NCBI GenBank assembly: GCA_027297485.1
Contig: JAPUHZ010000015.1
Coordinates: 1-23,498, forward strand
Length of the DNA: 23,498 nt
Source of the DNA: Deltaproteobacteria bacterium
Lineage (GTDB): Bacteria; Desulfobacterota_B; Binatia; UBA9968
Reading direction: 5' to 3'
Below, one piece after another: positions 16,014 to 23,498 of the stretch; position 1 is the first letter of the stretch; each line of letters opens with the position of its first letter. The notes under the pieces were generated by a model. The model was not told where the DNA came from. It made no database searches and saw only the letters and a list, made by a program, of their open reading frames with translations. Made by a program: the position numbers and the translations under genes.

Positions 16014-18503
16014 ATGAGCGAAATAGAATGGAACATTGACGGTCAGGAGGGAAAGGGGTCTACGGTGGAGATCCCTGATGTGCTTCCCCTGTTGTCAATC
16101 CGCGACATTGTTATCTATCCCTACATGATGCTTCCACTCTTCGTAGGGAGAGATATGTCGCTCCGGGCGGTCGAGGAGGCTCTCTCAAGGGACCGCCTGA
16201 TCTTTTTGGTATCGCAAAAGAATTCAGCCGAAGATAATCCTACTCCTAACGATATCCATCGGGTAGGCACCGTGGCCTCCATCATGCGCATGCTTAAGCT
16301 GGCCGATGGCCGGGTGAAAATCCTGGTGCAGGGCTTATCCAAGGGTGAGGTAGAGAGTTATCTCCGAGAGCGGCCGTTTTTCGAGGTGAAAATCCGAAAG
16401 GTGGTGGAACCCACACTCCAGGAGGTGTCGATCGAGGTAGAGGCCTTGATGCGCAGTGTCAAGGAAAAAATCGAGCAGATCCTGAACCTCAAGAATCTCC
16501 CCCCCGAAATCGTGATGGTGACTGACAACATCAGCGATCCTGGAGTGTTGGCAGACCTGGTTGCTTCTAATTTGCGCCTGAAAATCGAGGAGAGCCAGGG
16601 CATCCTGGAGATCTTCGAGCCTGTGGCTCGCTTGAAAAAAGTTAACGAGCTTCTCAACCACGAGCTGGAGCTTTCGACCATGCAGGCCCGCATCCAGAAT
16701 CAGGCTAAAGATGAGATGAACAAAAGCCAGCGGGACTATTTCCTGCGGGAACAGCTCAAACAAATCCAGCAAGAATTGGGTGAGGGAGATGAGCGGACCG
16801 AGGAGATCAATGAGCTTAAGGATCAGATCGAAAAGGCCAAGATGCCTCCGGAGGTAAAGCGGGAGGCCAAGAAACAATTAAAGCGGCTGGAACAGATGCA
16901 CCCCGAATTCTCTGAGGTATCCCTGGTCCGCACCTACCTCGACTGGCTAGTGGAGCTACCTTGGAGCAAAAGGACCAAAGACAATCTGGACATTCAAAAA
17001 GCCAAAGAGGTCCTCGACGAGGATCATTACAACCTGGAAAAAGTCAAGGAGAGGATCCTGGAATACCTCGCCGTCAATAAGCTTAAACGCAAGATTAAGG
17101 GCCCCATCCTTTGCTTTCTTGGACCGCCGGGAGTCGGCAAGACCTCTCTGGGGAGGTCCATCGCGCGCGCCCTCGGGAGAAATTTTGTCAGGAACTCTCT
17201 CGGAGGACTGCGAGATGAGGCGGAAATTCGCGGACACAGGCGGACCTATGTGGGGGCCTTGCCGGGCAGGATCATCCAGGGGATCAAACAGGCCGGCTCC
17301 AACAATCCCGTTTTTATGCTGGATGAGATCGATAAGGTGGGAACGGACTTCCGAGGGGATCCGGCGGCCGCGCTCTTGGAGGTCTTGGATCCGGAGCAGA
17401 ACCATGCCTTCAGCGATCATTACCTCAACCTACCGTTTGATCTTTCCAATGTTCTCTTTATATGCACGGCCAATCTGCTAGATACGGTTCCCCCGGCCCT
17501 CGCGGACCGCATGGAGGTCATTCAGCTCTCCGGCTATACCAACGAAGAGAAGCTGGAAATTGCCCTCAAGTTTCTCATCCCTAGACAATTAGAGAACAAC
17601 GGGATCTCTGTCAGCACTTTGGAGATCTCCAATGACGCGGTGCTGCGCATCATTGCGCAGTATACCAAGGAGGCGGGTCTGAGAAATTTGGAGCGAGAGA
17701 TTGCCTCAATTTGCCGTAAGGTGGCGCGTAAGATAGCGGAGGGAAAAAAAGAGCTTACCCACGTGACGCGCGGCAATCTCCACCTATTTTTGGGGCCGCC
17801 CAAATTCCCTCCCGAAACGGAACAAAAGCAGCACGAGACCGGAGTCGCAACCGGGCTGGCTTGGACCAGTGCAGGGGGAGAGGTCCTCTATGTAGAGGCC
17901 TCGCTCTCCAAGGGTCGAGGGAACCTCACCCTGACCGGGCAGTTGGGTGACGTGATGAAGGAGTCTGCCCAGGCAGCCGTGAGCTATGCCCGTTCCCATG
18001 CAAAACAGTTAGGCATCGAAGAGGATTTCTACCAGAAGCTGGACATTCATATCCACGTTCCGGCGGGGGCCATTCCCAAGGACGGACCTTCAGCAGGAAT
18101 CACCATGGCGGTTGCTCTAATCTCTGCCCTCACCAAACGGCCGGTGAGTCGGGATGTAGCAATGACCGGAGAGATTACCTTGCGGGGAAGGGTCTTACCG
18201 GTTGGCGCTTTAAAGGAAAAATGCCTTGCGGCTTTTCGAGCGGGAATCAGGACGATCGTCGTCCCCGATAGGTGCCAAAAGGATCTGGATGAGATTCCCA
18301 AGCAACTCCGACGAAAACTCAGGTTCGTCCTAGCCCAGAACATGTCGGATGTCCTGGACGTGGCTCTCATAGGTAAGAAGAGGGCTGCCGGGGTTTTGAA
18401 TTCGGAAAGAAAATCAAAATCGACTAAAAGGAAACAGTGGAAGAGTAGGGAAAAGTCGGCGGAGAGGGTGCGGAGAGAAAGGACGATTCCCCTTAGGGCC
18501 TAG
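16014..18503 (+). CDS. lon: ATP-dependent protease Lon (829 aa)
   Basis: The N-terminal substrate-binding LON domain (residues about 20-220) begins [15 protein letters not shown] coiled-coil linker follows, then an AAA+ domain with Walker A GPPGVGKT (370-377) and Walker [10 protein letters not shown]. The C-terminal serine-lysine protease domain has catalytic Ser693 (DGPSAG) and Lys736 (GALKEK), 43 residues apart as in E. coli Lon. It is a homohexameric cytosolic protease for misfolded and regulatory proteins and fits with the chaperone genes upstream. After the conserved fold (about residue 785) there is a strongly basic tail of about 40 residues ([18 protein letters not shown]). The next gene starts immediately after its stop codon. 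Confidence 0.97.
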   Translation: MSEIEWNIDGQEGKGSTVEIPDVLPLLSIRDIVIYPYMMLPLFVGRDMSLRAVEEALSRDRLIFLVSQKNSAEDNPTPNDIHRVGTVASIMRMLKLADGRVKILVQGLSKGEVESYLRERPFFEVKIRKVVEPTLQEVSIEVEALMRSVKEKIEQILNLKNLPPEIVMVTDNISDPGVLADLVASNLRLKIEESQGILEIFEPVARLKKVNELLNHELELSTMQARIQNQAKDEMNKSQRDYFLREQLKQIQQELGEGDERTEEINELKDQIEKAKMPPEVKREAKKQLKRLEQMHPEFSEVSLVRTYLDWLVELPWSKRTKDNLDIQKAKEVLDEDHYNLEKVKERILEYLAVNKLKRKIKGPILCFLGPPGVGKTSLGRSIARALGRNFVRNSLGGLRDEAEIRGHRRTYVGALPGRIIQGIKQAGSNNPVFMLDEIDKVGTDFRGDPAAALLEVLDPEQNHAFSDHYLNLPFDLSNVLFICTANLLDTVPPALADRMEVIQLSGYTNEEKLEIALKFLIPRQLENNGISVSTLEISNDAVLRIIAQYTKEAGLRNLEREIASICRKVARKIAEGKKELTHVTRGNLHLFLGPPKFPPETEQKQHETGVATGLAWTSAGGEVLYVEASLSKGRGNLTLTGQLGDVMKESAQAAVSYARSHAKQLGIEEDFYQKLDIHIHVPAGAIPKDGPSAGITMAVALISALTKRPVSRDVAMTGEITLRGRVLPVGALKEKCLAAFRAGIRTIVVPDRCQKDLDEIPKQLRRKLRFVLAQNMSDVLDVALIGKKRAAGVLNSERKSKSTKRKQWKSREKSAERVRRERTIPLRA

Positions 18504-19499
18504 ATGAGATTGAGTGAGCTAGGGGAGTTTGGCCTCATTGAGAAAATTCGTAAGGCCACCCCAAAAGGTCGGGGGGTGCGTTTGGGAATCGGGGATGACG
18601 CTGCGTGGGTGGAGTGGAAGGAAAACTCCTTTCTCATCACTTCGGACCTTCTCGTCGAGGGTGTTCACTTTGATCTCAAATGGACTTCATTTTACGGTCT
18701 AGGCTATAAGACCCTTGCCGTGAACCTAAGTGACCTAGCTGCCATGGGGGGGAGTCCTGCCTACCTGGTGATTTCCCTGGGAATCCCTGTTGACTTCAAT
18801 ACCGAATATATAGAAGAATTTTACCGTGGGATCACGGCCCTTGCGTCCCAAAGTGGTGTGGCTCTAGTGGGAGGGGATACGAGCGCCTCGAAGCATTTCT
18901 TTGTCAGTGCCTCTCTGACCGGACATGCCCCTTACCGACCTATCACTCGAACCGGCGGAAAGGTGGGGGATGATCTTTATGTCACTGGAACCCTAGGAGA
19001 CTCTGCACTGGGACTGAAGCTCCTCAGGAGGAAAGGGGGCAGGGCTAAAGGTCAGGAGTTTTCCTATCTTGTCTCTCGCCACCAGTTTCCAACCGCCCGT
19101 CTTCAGGCAGGGGCCCTTCTGGCCCAAATGAAACTGGCCAAGGCCATGATCGACATCAGCGACGGCTTGCTTCAGGATCTAGGCCATCTCTGTAAAGCCA
19201 GCAGGATCGGTGCAGCCGTTTGGGAAGAGGCCTTGCCCCTCTCTCGCCCTTATCGGTTTTGGGCAGGGCGAAAAGGTAGCCACTACGCCTTTACGGGGGG
19301 AGAGGATTACGAGCTCCTTTTTTGTCTCCGGCGCCGGGATCGGACTCGTCTGGAAAAGATCAAGAAACGGTTGGGTGTGCCAATAACCCGCATCGGGAAG
19401 TGTGTTCCTGCCCGTGAAGGTATAAAAGTCTTAAGCGGTGAAGGAAACCCTTTCTCTATTCCGATTCAGGGCCATGACCACTTCAAAAAGAGACTATAG
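18504..19499 (+). CDS. thiL: Thiamine-monophosphate kinase ThiL (331 aa)
   Basis: ThiL phosphorylates thiamine monophosphate to thiamine diphosphate with ATP, the last step of cofactor synthesis. Family marks are the N-terminal LGEFGLIEKI, the Mg/ATP loop GIGDDAAW (about 28-35), the substrate loop DLLVEGVHFD, LAVNLSDLAAMGG, GGDTSAS, AMIDISDGLLQDL and TGGEDYELLF. The length is normal. The ATG abuts the lon stop codon (TAG-ATG), so translational coupling is likely. A start further in would lose the conserved first motif. The distant relatives PurM, SelD and HypE share the fold but lack this set of motifs. Confidence 0.95.
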   Translation: MRLSELGEFGLIEKIRKATPKGRGVRLGIGDDAAWVEWKENSFLITSDLLVEGVHFDLKWTSFYGLGYKTLAVNLSDLAAMGGSPAYLVISLGIPVDFNTEYIEEFYRGITALASQSGVALVGGDTSASKHFFVSASLTGHAPYRPITRTGGKVGDDLYVTGTLGDSALGLKLLRRKGGRAKGQEFSYLVSRHQFPTARLQAGALLAQMKLAKAMIDISDGLLQDLGHLCKASRIGAAVWEEALPLSRPYRFWAGRKGSHYAFTGGEDYELLFCLRRRDRTRLEKIKKRLGVPITRIGKCVPAREGIKVLSGEGNPFSIPIQGHDHFKKRL

Positions 19500-19544
19500 T
19501 CCCCGCATTCTTTTTTGCTTGACAAAAGCTTGGAAAGGGAACAG

Positions 19545-20294
19545 ATGGACAAAGAGCTGCTGGCGCAGCTTTTAGAAGGGGTCCGGCAGGGCAGGGTGAC
19601 TGTCGAGCGGGCCTTAGAGCGGCTACGCCACCTCCCCTTTGAGGATCTCGGTTTTGCCAAGGTGGATCATCACCGACCGCTCAGGCAAGGCTTCCCTGAG
19701 GTCATTATGGGAGAAGGGAAACAGGTAGCCCAAATCGCTGCGATTGCGCAGGCGATGCTGAGGCGGCGGACGAACGTGCTTATCACCCGCCTTTCGCCCG
19801 AAAAAATAGCTTCACTCAGAAAACAAATAAAGGGACTCCATTATTATCCAGACGCCCGTGTGGCAACTTGTGTCAAAAAGCGGATCCGCGTGACGGGAAG
19901 GGGTTCGATCTTGGTCGTTTGTGCCGGCACCTCGGATATCCCCGTGGCGGAAGAGGCTGCGCTGTCGGCGGAGATGATGGGCAATCAGGTGGAGCGACTC
20001 TTTGATGTCGGGGTTGCCGGCATCCACCGTCTCTTAGAGAACCGTGACAGACTTTTTTCGGCTTCCGTCCTAGTGGTTGTCGCGGGGATGGAAGGGGCCC
20101 TGCCGAGCGTGGTTGCCGGGCTAGTCGATAAGCCGGTGATTGCCGTCCCCACAAGTGTGGGGTACGGGGCAAGCTTCCAGGGCATCTCTGCCCTTTTGGG
20201 GATGCTCAACTCCTGCGCCGGTGGCGTGACCGTGGTGAACATCGATAATGGCTTTGGGGCAGGCTTTGCAGCCAGCCTCATCAACCGGGTATAA
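19545..20294 (+). CDS. larB: Nickel pincer cofactor biosynthesis protein LarB (249 aa)
   Basis: The fold is of the AIR-carboxylase (PurE-like) type with a LarB-specific N-terminal helix region ([19 protein letters not shown]). The core shows [32 protein letters not shown] and [20 protein letters not shown]. Cys224 matches the catalytic cysteine of Lactobacillus plantarum LarB, which carboxylates and hydrolyses NaAD for the nickel pincer cofactor of LarA-type racemases. The ATG at 19545 is chosen over a TTG at 19515 because GGAAAGGGA stands just before it and family N-termini fit. LarA, LarC and LarE are not in the window; the neighbours are thiL and an archease-like gene. Plain PurE is excluded by length and the N-terminal extension. 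Confidence 0.92.
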   Translation: MDKELLAQLLEGVRQGRVTVERALERLRHLPFEDLGFAKVDHHRPLRQGFPEVIMGEGKQVAQIAAIAQAMLRRRTNVLITRLSPEKIASLRKQIKGLHYYPDARVATCVKKRIRVTGRGSILVVCAGTSDIPVAEEAALSAEMMGNQVERLFDVGVAGIHRLLENRDRLFSASVLVVVAGMEGALPSVVAGLVDKPVIAVPTSVGYGASFQGISALLGMLNSCAGGVTVVNIDNGFGAGFAASLINRV

Positions 20295-20309
20295 AAATTG
20301 ATTGAATGT

Positions 20310-20413
20310 AAACCCCGCCTCTTGAGGCGGGCACAAAGCCGATGGGGTTTCCAAAGGGGAGAAGCGGCAGCTCTCCCTTTTGGTCGACCGCGGGGTCCAA
20401 ACCCCGTGGTCGA
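20310..20413 (+). other. Cluster of abutting hairpins, candidate structured RNA or palindromic repeat
   Basis: The outer stem AAACCCC (20310-20316) pairs with GGGGTTT (20344-20350) around an inner hairpin GCCTC-TT-GAGGC (20317-20328), with an alternative longer inner stem CCCGCCTC/GAGGCGGG. Directly next comes a 12-bp stem (20351-20362 with 20372-20383, one G-U pair) with loop AGCGGCAGC. Directly next again is a 13-bp stem (20384-20396 with 20401-20413, one G-U pair) with loop CCAA. There are no unpaired bases between the stems. No T run follows, so these are not simple terminators. The gap (20295-20471) holds no gene. Confidence 0.6.
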
Positions 20414-20471
20414 TATAACTTGATTACCTATGTAGTGTCTCCACTAAAGATTTCATCTTAGAGGGTTGATC

Positions 20472-20897
20472 ATGGACGATCCAAAAAAATACCGTATTTT
20501 GAAGCGTTCTTCGGGCTTGGCTATTAAGGTCTTCGGTAAGACTCAAGCGGAGCTTTTTGCCAACTCGGCCTTCGCCCTTTTTGACCTAATAGCGGACGTC
20601 GAGAAGATCCAGGTGCGGGACCATCTCCCTCTTGAGGTTGAAGGCGTGGACCGCGATGACTTGATGGTGAACTGGATGCGCGAACTCCTCTATCTCTTTC
20701 AGGTGAGTGGATATCTGCTAAAAGAATTTCAAGTCCGTGAGGTCAAGGAGGACTCTGTTCGGGGAGAGGTGAGTGGGGAAAAATTTGATCCCGATCGTCA
20801 CGATATCCAGCGGGAGATCCGTTCTGTTGTCTACCACCAAAGCCGGATGGAAAAGACCGGGGATAAGTGGATTGCCCAGGTGATGTTCGAGCTCTGA
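20472..20897 (+). CDS. Archease-like protein with altered metal site (141 aa)
   Basis: Whole-length match to the archease (DUF101) pattern: ILxxxxxxAIKVFGKTQAELFANSAFALFDL, VEGVDRDDLMVNWMRELLYLF, LKEFQVRE, GEKFDPDRHD and VVYHQSRMEKTG. Archeases support the RNA ligase RtcB and bind a metal through the Asp of an N-terminal HTAD motif and an Asp next to the C-terminus. Here the first motif reads RSSG (residues 12-15, so the Asp is Gly15) and the C-terminus reads FEL (Glu140 in place of Asp). No rtcB is in the window. A normal archease role is therefore doubtful. The ATG at 20472 is preferred over a TTG at 20466 because AGAGGG lies 6 nt before it. An HD phosphohydrolase gene begins 6 bp after its stop. 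Confidence 0.85.
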   Translation: MDDPKKYRILKRSSGLAIKVFGKTQAELFANSAFALFDLIADVEKIQVRDHLPLEVEGVDRDDLMVNWMRELLYLFQVSGYLLKEFQVREVKEDSVRGEVSGEKFDPDRHDIQREIRSVVYHQSRMEKTGDKWIAQVMFEL

Positions 20898-20903
20898 GGA
20901 AAA

Positions 20904-22307
20904 GTGGCACAGACGATGGAAAGCGAATACGAAGGGACGGCCCTAGTGGCCGATCCTATTCACCGCTATATTCAGTTCACCGTTCCCCAGAAAAAAGGGG
21001 AAGTGACGGAGAAGGACCTCATTGATTCCCCCTGGGTTCAGAGGCTACGCTATATTTACCAGCTCCAAAGCGCCCGCTGGGTCTATCCCTCGGCAGAGCA
21101 CAGCCGGTTTCAACATTCCCTGGGGGCTATGCATCTTGCGGGGGAATTTGCGAAGCACCTGTACCCCTCGCTCCATCGGGTTTTGGGAAATGAGTGCCCC
21201 TCTGCTTGCTTTATTGAAGAGTACATGAGGGTGACCGGACTTCTCCACGACGTTGGGCATGGTCCGTTCGGCCATTTCTTTGATCACAATTTTTTGGTGG
21301 ATTTCAAAATCACCCACGAGGACATAGGCCAGACCATCATCCAGGATAAGCTAGGGGAATTGATTCGGCAATTGCGGCGCAGTCCTAGTGGGCCCTTTAT
21401 GCCGGGAGAGGAGCTAAAACCAGAAGATATCGCCTTCCCCATTAAAAAGGACGCCAAGGAGGATCACCGTAAGCCGAAGTGGCTAAGGCTCCTCCAACCC
21501 TTAACCAGCGGAATTTTTACATTCGACAACCTCGATTACGTATCACGGGACTCTTACATGTGCGGTGTAGCCGTAGGACCGATCGATCGAGAGCGACTCA
21601 TGCACTACACCTTTTTTTCGCCTAAGGGGCTTACCCTGCACAAGGCAGGCAACGCAGCCCTGACGATGTTCTTGAATGCTCGACTATACCTATACACCAA
21701 TGTCTATTATCACCGGACTACACGCGCCATCGATCTCCACTTGAGGGATATATTCCCGGACACCATGCGGATAATCTTCGCAGGAAACCCACTGGAGAAT
21801 ATGGAAAACTACCTCCATCTCACTGACTGGTCACTCTTGGAGGAAGTCTCCCGTTGGCGTTACAGTAAGGGGCAAAATGAAGCGTTGGCACAAGAGTGGG
21901 GAAGGATTCTGGATCGGGACATTAAATGGAAGATGGCCTACGATCGGACTCTATCGTTAAACGAGCTCAGCTACGGCATGGCCCTGATTCAAGATAGTGA
22001 TTGGGAGAAACGAATTAGAGCCTCGCTTCCTTCTTCCGAACATGATCTGGTGTTTCGGGTAGACATGGCAACCCAGGATCCAAGGCCGGAGAACCCCTTT
22101 GCCATGGGGAAGAAGCAAATCTACATTTTCGATCCATCCACTGGGGAGATCACAAAGGGATCTCTTTCCGAACTTTTCGAGTTCATCCCTTCCAAGGTGG
22201 TTCAATTTCGGGTCTTTGCCCTGGATCATGAAAGTGACCATCTGCTCGCCGAGGTGGCCGAACGGACCTTGAAGGGTGGGTCCCCTGCGGTGAAAACAAG
22301 TGTGTGA
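20904..22307 (+). CDS. HD superfamily phosphohydrolase (467 aa)
   Basis: The metal-dependent HD fold is shown by AEHSRFQHS (His66, His71), then LLHDVGHGPFGH (His115, Asp116, His119, His124) and, much later, FDNLDYVSRDSYMCG supplying the last Asp ligand. This arrangement is that of SAMHD1/EF1143-like HD proteins (dNTP triphosphohydrolase or related nucleotide phosphohydrolases), and the length is typical of that group. The substrate cannot be told from sequence. The start is a GTG at 20904, 3-4 nt after AGGA. An ATG at 20916 would be four codons shorter but lacks a well-placed Shine-Dalgarno. It is almost certainly cotranscribed with the archease-like gene (6-bp gap). No membrane segments or extra domains are obvious. 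Confidence 0.9.
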   Translation: MAQTMESEYEGTALVADPIHRYIQFTVPQKKGEVTEKDLIDSPWVQRLRYIYQLQSARWVYPSAEHSRFQHSLGAMHLAGEFAKHLYPSLHRVLGNECPSACFIEEYMRVTGLLHDVGHGPFGHFFDHNFLVDFKITHEDIGQTIIQDKLGELIRQLRRSPSGPFMPGEELKPEDIAFPIKKDAKEDHRKPKWLRLLQPLTSGIFTFDNLDYVSRDSYMCGVAVGPIDRERLMHYTFFSPKGLTLHKAGNAALTMFLNARLYLYTNVYYHRTTRAIDLHLRDIFPDTMRIIFAGNPLENMENYLHLTDWSLLEEVSRWRYSKGQNEALAQEWGRILDRDIKWKMAYDRTLSLNELSYGMALIQDSDWEKRIRASLPSSEHDLVFRVDMATQDPRPENPFAMGKKQIYIFDPSTGEITKGSLSELFEFIPSKVVQFRVFALDHESDHLLAEVAERTLKGGSPAVKTSV

Positions 22308-22355
22308 CAGGGAAATACGCCCATAAAAAAGATCGTGCTCTCCTTCCTCGTCATC

Positions 22356-22741
22356 TCAATTAACATGAATGCCTGCAGACAGTTTCATGAATGCTTCGTG
22401 GTATTTTCCAAAGGGAGACCACTTCGTGAATTTGTCAAAGTGTCCCCTCAATTCTCCCGGCAGATCCGCTTCTCTTTTCTTTAAGTACCCAACGAAATCT
22501 TTGACTAGGTCTTCATCTTCGAGCCAGTCAGGGCTGAAATGTTGGACGGCGCTTAAGGCCACCAGGATCTCCTCGGGGATACCTCCGTCGCGAGAGTCAG
22601 CTTCTTTGACCTTTGAGTTTGTTTACGGAGTTGAATCGCCAAGAAGTAGTGGTCGATGTCAGGCAGGCATCTTACCCATTCTGCCGCTCTACCGCTTCCT
22701 CCTAGCTCCCTGATGACCCGGCCCCATTTTGGACTGGCAAA
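22356..22741 (-). pseudogene. Frameshifted remnant of an unrecognised gene
   Basis: Two protein-like frames join on the minus strand. The first runs from just after a TGA at 22744-22742 and encodes WGRVIRELGGSGRAAEWV, then LPDIDHYFLAIQLRKQTQRSK, to about 22605. The second, in another frame, runs from about 22622 to a TGA at 22356-22358 and encodes DGGIPEEILVALSAVQHF, then DWLEDEDLVKDFVGYLKKRE, FGKYHEAFMKLS. Both have natural amino acid composition, and they overlap at a run CAAAGGTCAAAGAAG. The first frame has no usual start codon and is cut off by the TGA. The second alone could start at a GTG (22562) as a 68-residue protein. No family recognised. Confidence 0.4.
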
Positions 22742-22856
22742 TCATATCGAATAGAGGGGGAGGGCTCAAGTTTGGGCAAGTCTTTTAAAAAACGATTAAA
22801 AATTCAACCGTTTTACTGATATTAAAGAAAGACCCCCGGCCCCTACCAACGCAGGC

Positions 22857-22883
22857 TAAAGATTGACCGTCACTTGCCGATTG
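22857..22883 (+). promoter_or_regulatory. Sigma-28 (FliA) type promoter
   Basis: CTAAA ending at 22860, a 15-bp spacer, and GCCGATTG at 22876-22883. The flagellar sigma-28 consensus is CTAAA-N15-GCCGATAA, so the -35 and the spacing are exact and the -10 matches at 6 of 8. It lies 35 bp before the ATG of the flagellar-like gene at 22918. Confidence 0.7.
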
Positions 22884-22917
22884 AAATAAGTAGGCTTTTA
22901 TTCGCCTTGAAAGGACC

Positions 22918-23139
22918 ATGGGGATTGCAATGATGTCCGCCTTAAACACCGGCCTCCTAGGTATCCAGAAGGGTTTTGCTGAACTCCACCGCAACGCCAC
23001 CATTATTGCCAGCGGCGAACAAGATGTTGTCAGACCATTAGTAAGCCTCTTACAGAGCAAGCACCAGGTAGAGGCTTCCATCCGGATTGTCCGTACCATC
23101 GATAAGGCTCTCGGTACACTGCTGGACCTAAGAACATAA
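22918..23139 (+). CDS. Flagellar rod/hook-like mini-protein (73 aa)
   Basis: The N-terminal half (SALNTGLLGIQKGFAELHR) resembles the N-terminal helix of flagellar rod and hook proteins, without the usual SxNxxN motif. The C-terminal half (VRPLVSLLQSKHQVEASIRI, then IDKALGTLLDL) resembles their C-terminal helix, in which full-size proteins have DLVNxxxAQRAYEAN-type sequence. The large central domain is absent, so the protein is little more than the two axial helices. Similar short proteins occur, as I recall, in other deltaproteobacterial genomes, without a proven function. A sigma-28 type promoter stands directly upstream. Start: ATG 22918 follows AAAGGA closely; ATG 22930 is an alternative with GGGGA upstream. 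No other flagellar gene is in the window. Confidence 0.65.
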   Translation: MGIAMMSALNTGLLGIQKGFAELHRNATIIASGEQDVVRPLVSLLQSKHQVEASIRIVRTIDKALGTLLDLRT

Positions 23140-23498
23140 GCAACCGATAAAGAGCTCTCCTGCTATGGGGGAGCCGTATGACTTTCGGTCTATTGGCCGA
23201 TGGATAGGGAACCCTATGGGGGATCGTAAGGATGCCCTGTGCTATAACTGACTTCGGCCCTAGGTTGCCAGAATGTATAATTTTCTCTCCGGCTTTTTAG
23301 GTTAGTTGAAAACTAATACAAACGTATTTAAATTTGCACCATTGAGGCTATTCCGAAGGGAAGGAGACTGAAGGACGAGGGAACCGAACGTGAGGCTTGG
23401 TGCAGGCCCAAACGGTAGGAATAATCACGTGAAGGGGTAAGGGTGGCGGCCTTCAAGGCACTGGCCCATTTCCCTCGGCCTGAAGGCTCCTTCCACCG
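23140..23498 (+). other. Non-coding, hairpin-rich right end
   Basis: No gene seen. Three hairpins follow one another: 23154-23160 with 23168-23174, TCGGTC/GGCCGA at 23185-23200, and ATAGGG/CCCTAT at 23204-23217. After an AT-rich stretch (23280-23340) comes a purine-rich, G-rich region with complementary segments ACCG/CGGT and ACGTGA/TCACGT in interlocked order (23383-23430). It does not match the riboswitches, RNase P RNA, tmRNA or SRP RNA as I know them. It may be the leader of a gene beyond the window. Confidence 0.45.

Larger units (their letters stand above)
22308..22917. other. 610-bp gap after the HD gene
   Basis: Contains a probable gene remnant on the minus strand (22356-22741), an AT-rich stretch (22780-22830) and the sigma-28 type promoter at 22857-22883. 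No terminator with a clear T run follows the HD gene. Confidence 0.6.

Noticed and set aside
22640..22710. tRNA-like string GGTAGAGC on the minus strand
   Set aside because: The anticodon stem does not pair, and the only TTC-A-A loop has no paired stem; no acceptor stem was found.
23167..23180. GAGCCGTATG, similar to the 5' strand of group II intron domain V
   Set aside because: The complementary TACGGTTC strand and a GTGYG intron start were not found, and no reverse transcriptase is present.

Overview
The window carries a Gram-negative bacterial chromosome segment of housekeeping and type IV pilus genes. A class I (Gram-negative) DnaK, a PilB/PilC/PilA set, sigma-54 and sigma-28 type promoter motifs, PPDK and a LarB all fit Desulfobacterota (old Deltaproteobacteria) or a nearby phylum such as NC10 or Nitrospirota. 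This is inferred from gene content only; there is no rRNA gene to fix it. There is no IS element, CRISPR array, tRNA or recognisable prophage.

Layout. (1) 1-2219, minus: a YfhO-family polytopic membrane protein that runs off the left edge. (2) 2272-8333, minus: a type IV pilus block transcribed pilB, pilC, sigma-54 activator, pilA. It begins at a near-consensus sigma-70 promoter before pilB and ends at a strong intrinsic terminator after pilA. The activator joins a PilS-like six-helix membrane sensor and a PAS domain directly to the AAA+/Fis output of a PilR-like protein, with no kinase or receiver. Just downstream of it are a 17-bp perfect palindrome and a good -24/-12 promoter, placed so that the palindrome lies about 98 bp upstream of the predicted pilA start point. 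Together they look like a self-contained one-protein circuit for pilin expression. (3) 8380-11863, minus: recO and ppdK, overlapping by 8 bp. (4) 12011-15865, plus: grpE-dnaK-dnaJ, divergent from recO, without a neighbouring hrcA. (5) 16014-20294, plus: lon-thiL-larB. (6) 20310-20413: a dense run of abutting RNA-type hairpins. (7) 20472-22307, plus: an archease-like protein that has lost the family's metal-binding Asp, followed closely by an HD phosphohydrolase. (8) 22356-22741, minus: an apparently frameshifted gene remnant. (9) 22857-23139, plus: a sigma-28 type promoter in front of a 73-residue flagellar rod/hook-like mini-protein. (10) 23140-23498: non-coding, hairpin-rich sequence that I could not assign to a family.

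The most promising leads are the pilA regulatory circuit (fused activator, palindrome, sigma-54 promoter) together with a pilin that keeps all six aromatic positions of the Geobacter sulfurreducens pilin, the structured elements at 20310-20413 and 23154-23430, and the sigma-28 driven mini rod-like gene. Start codons were adjusted from the longest reading frame for recO, pilC, larB and the archease, on the basis of Shine-Dalgarno spacing and family N-termini.
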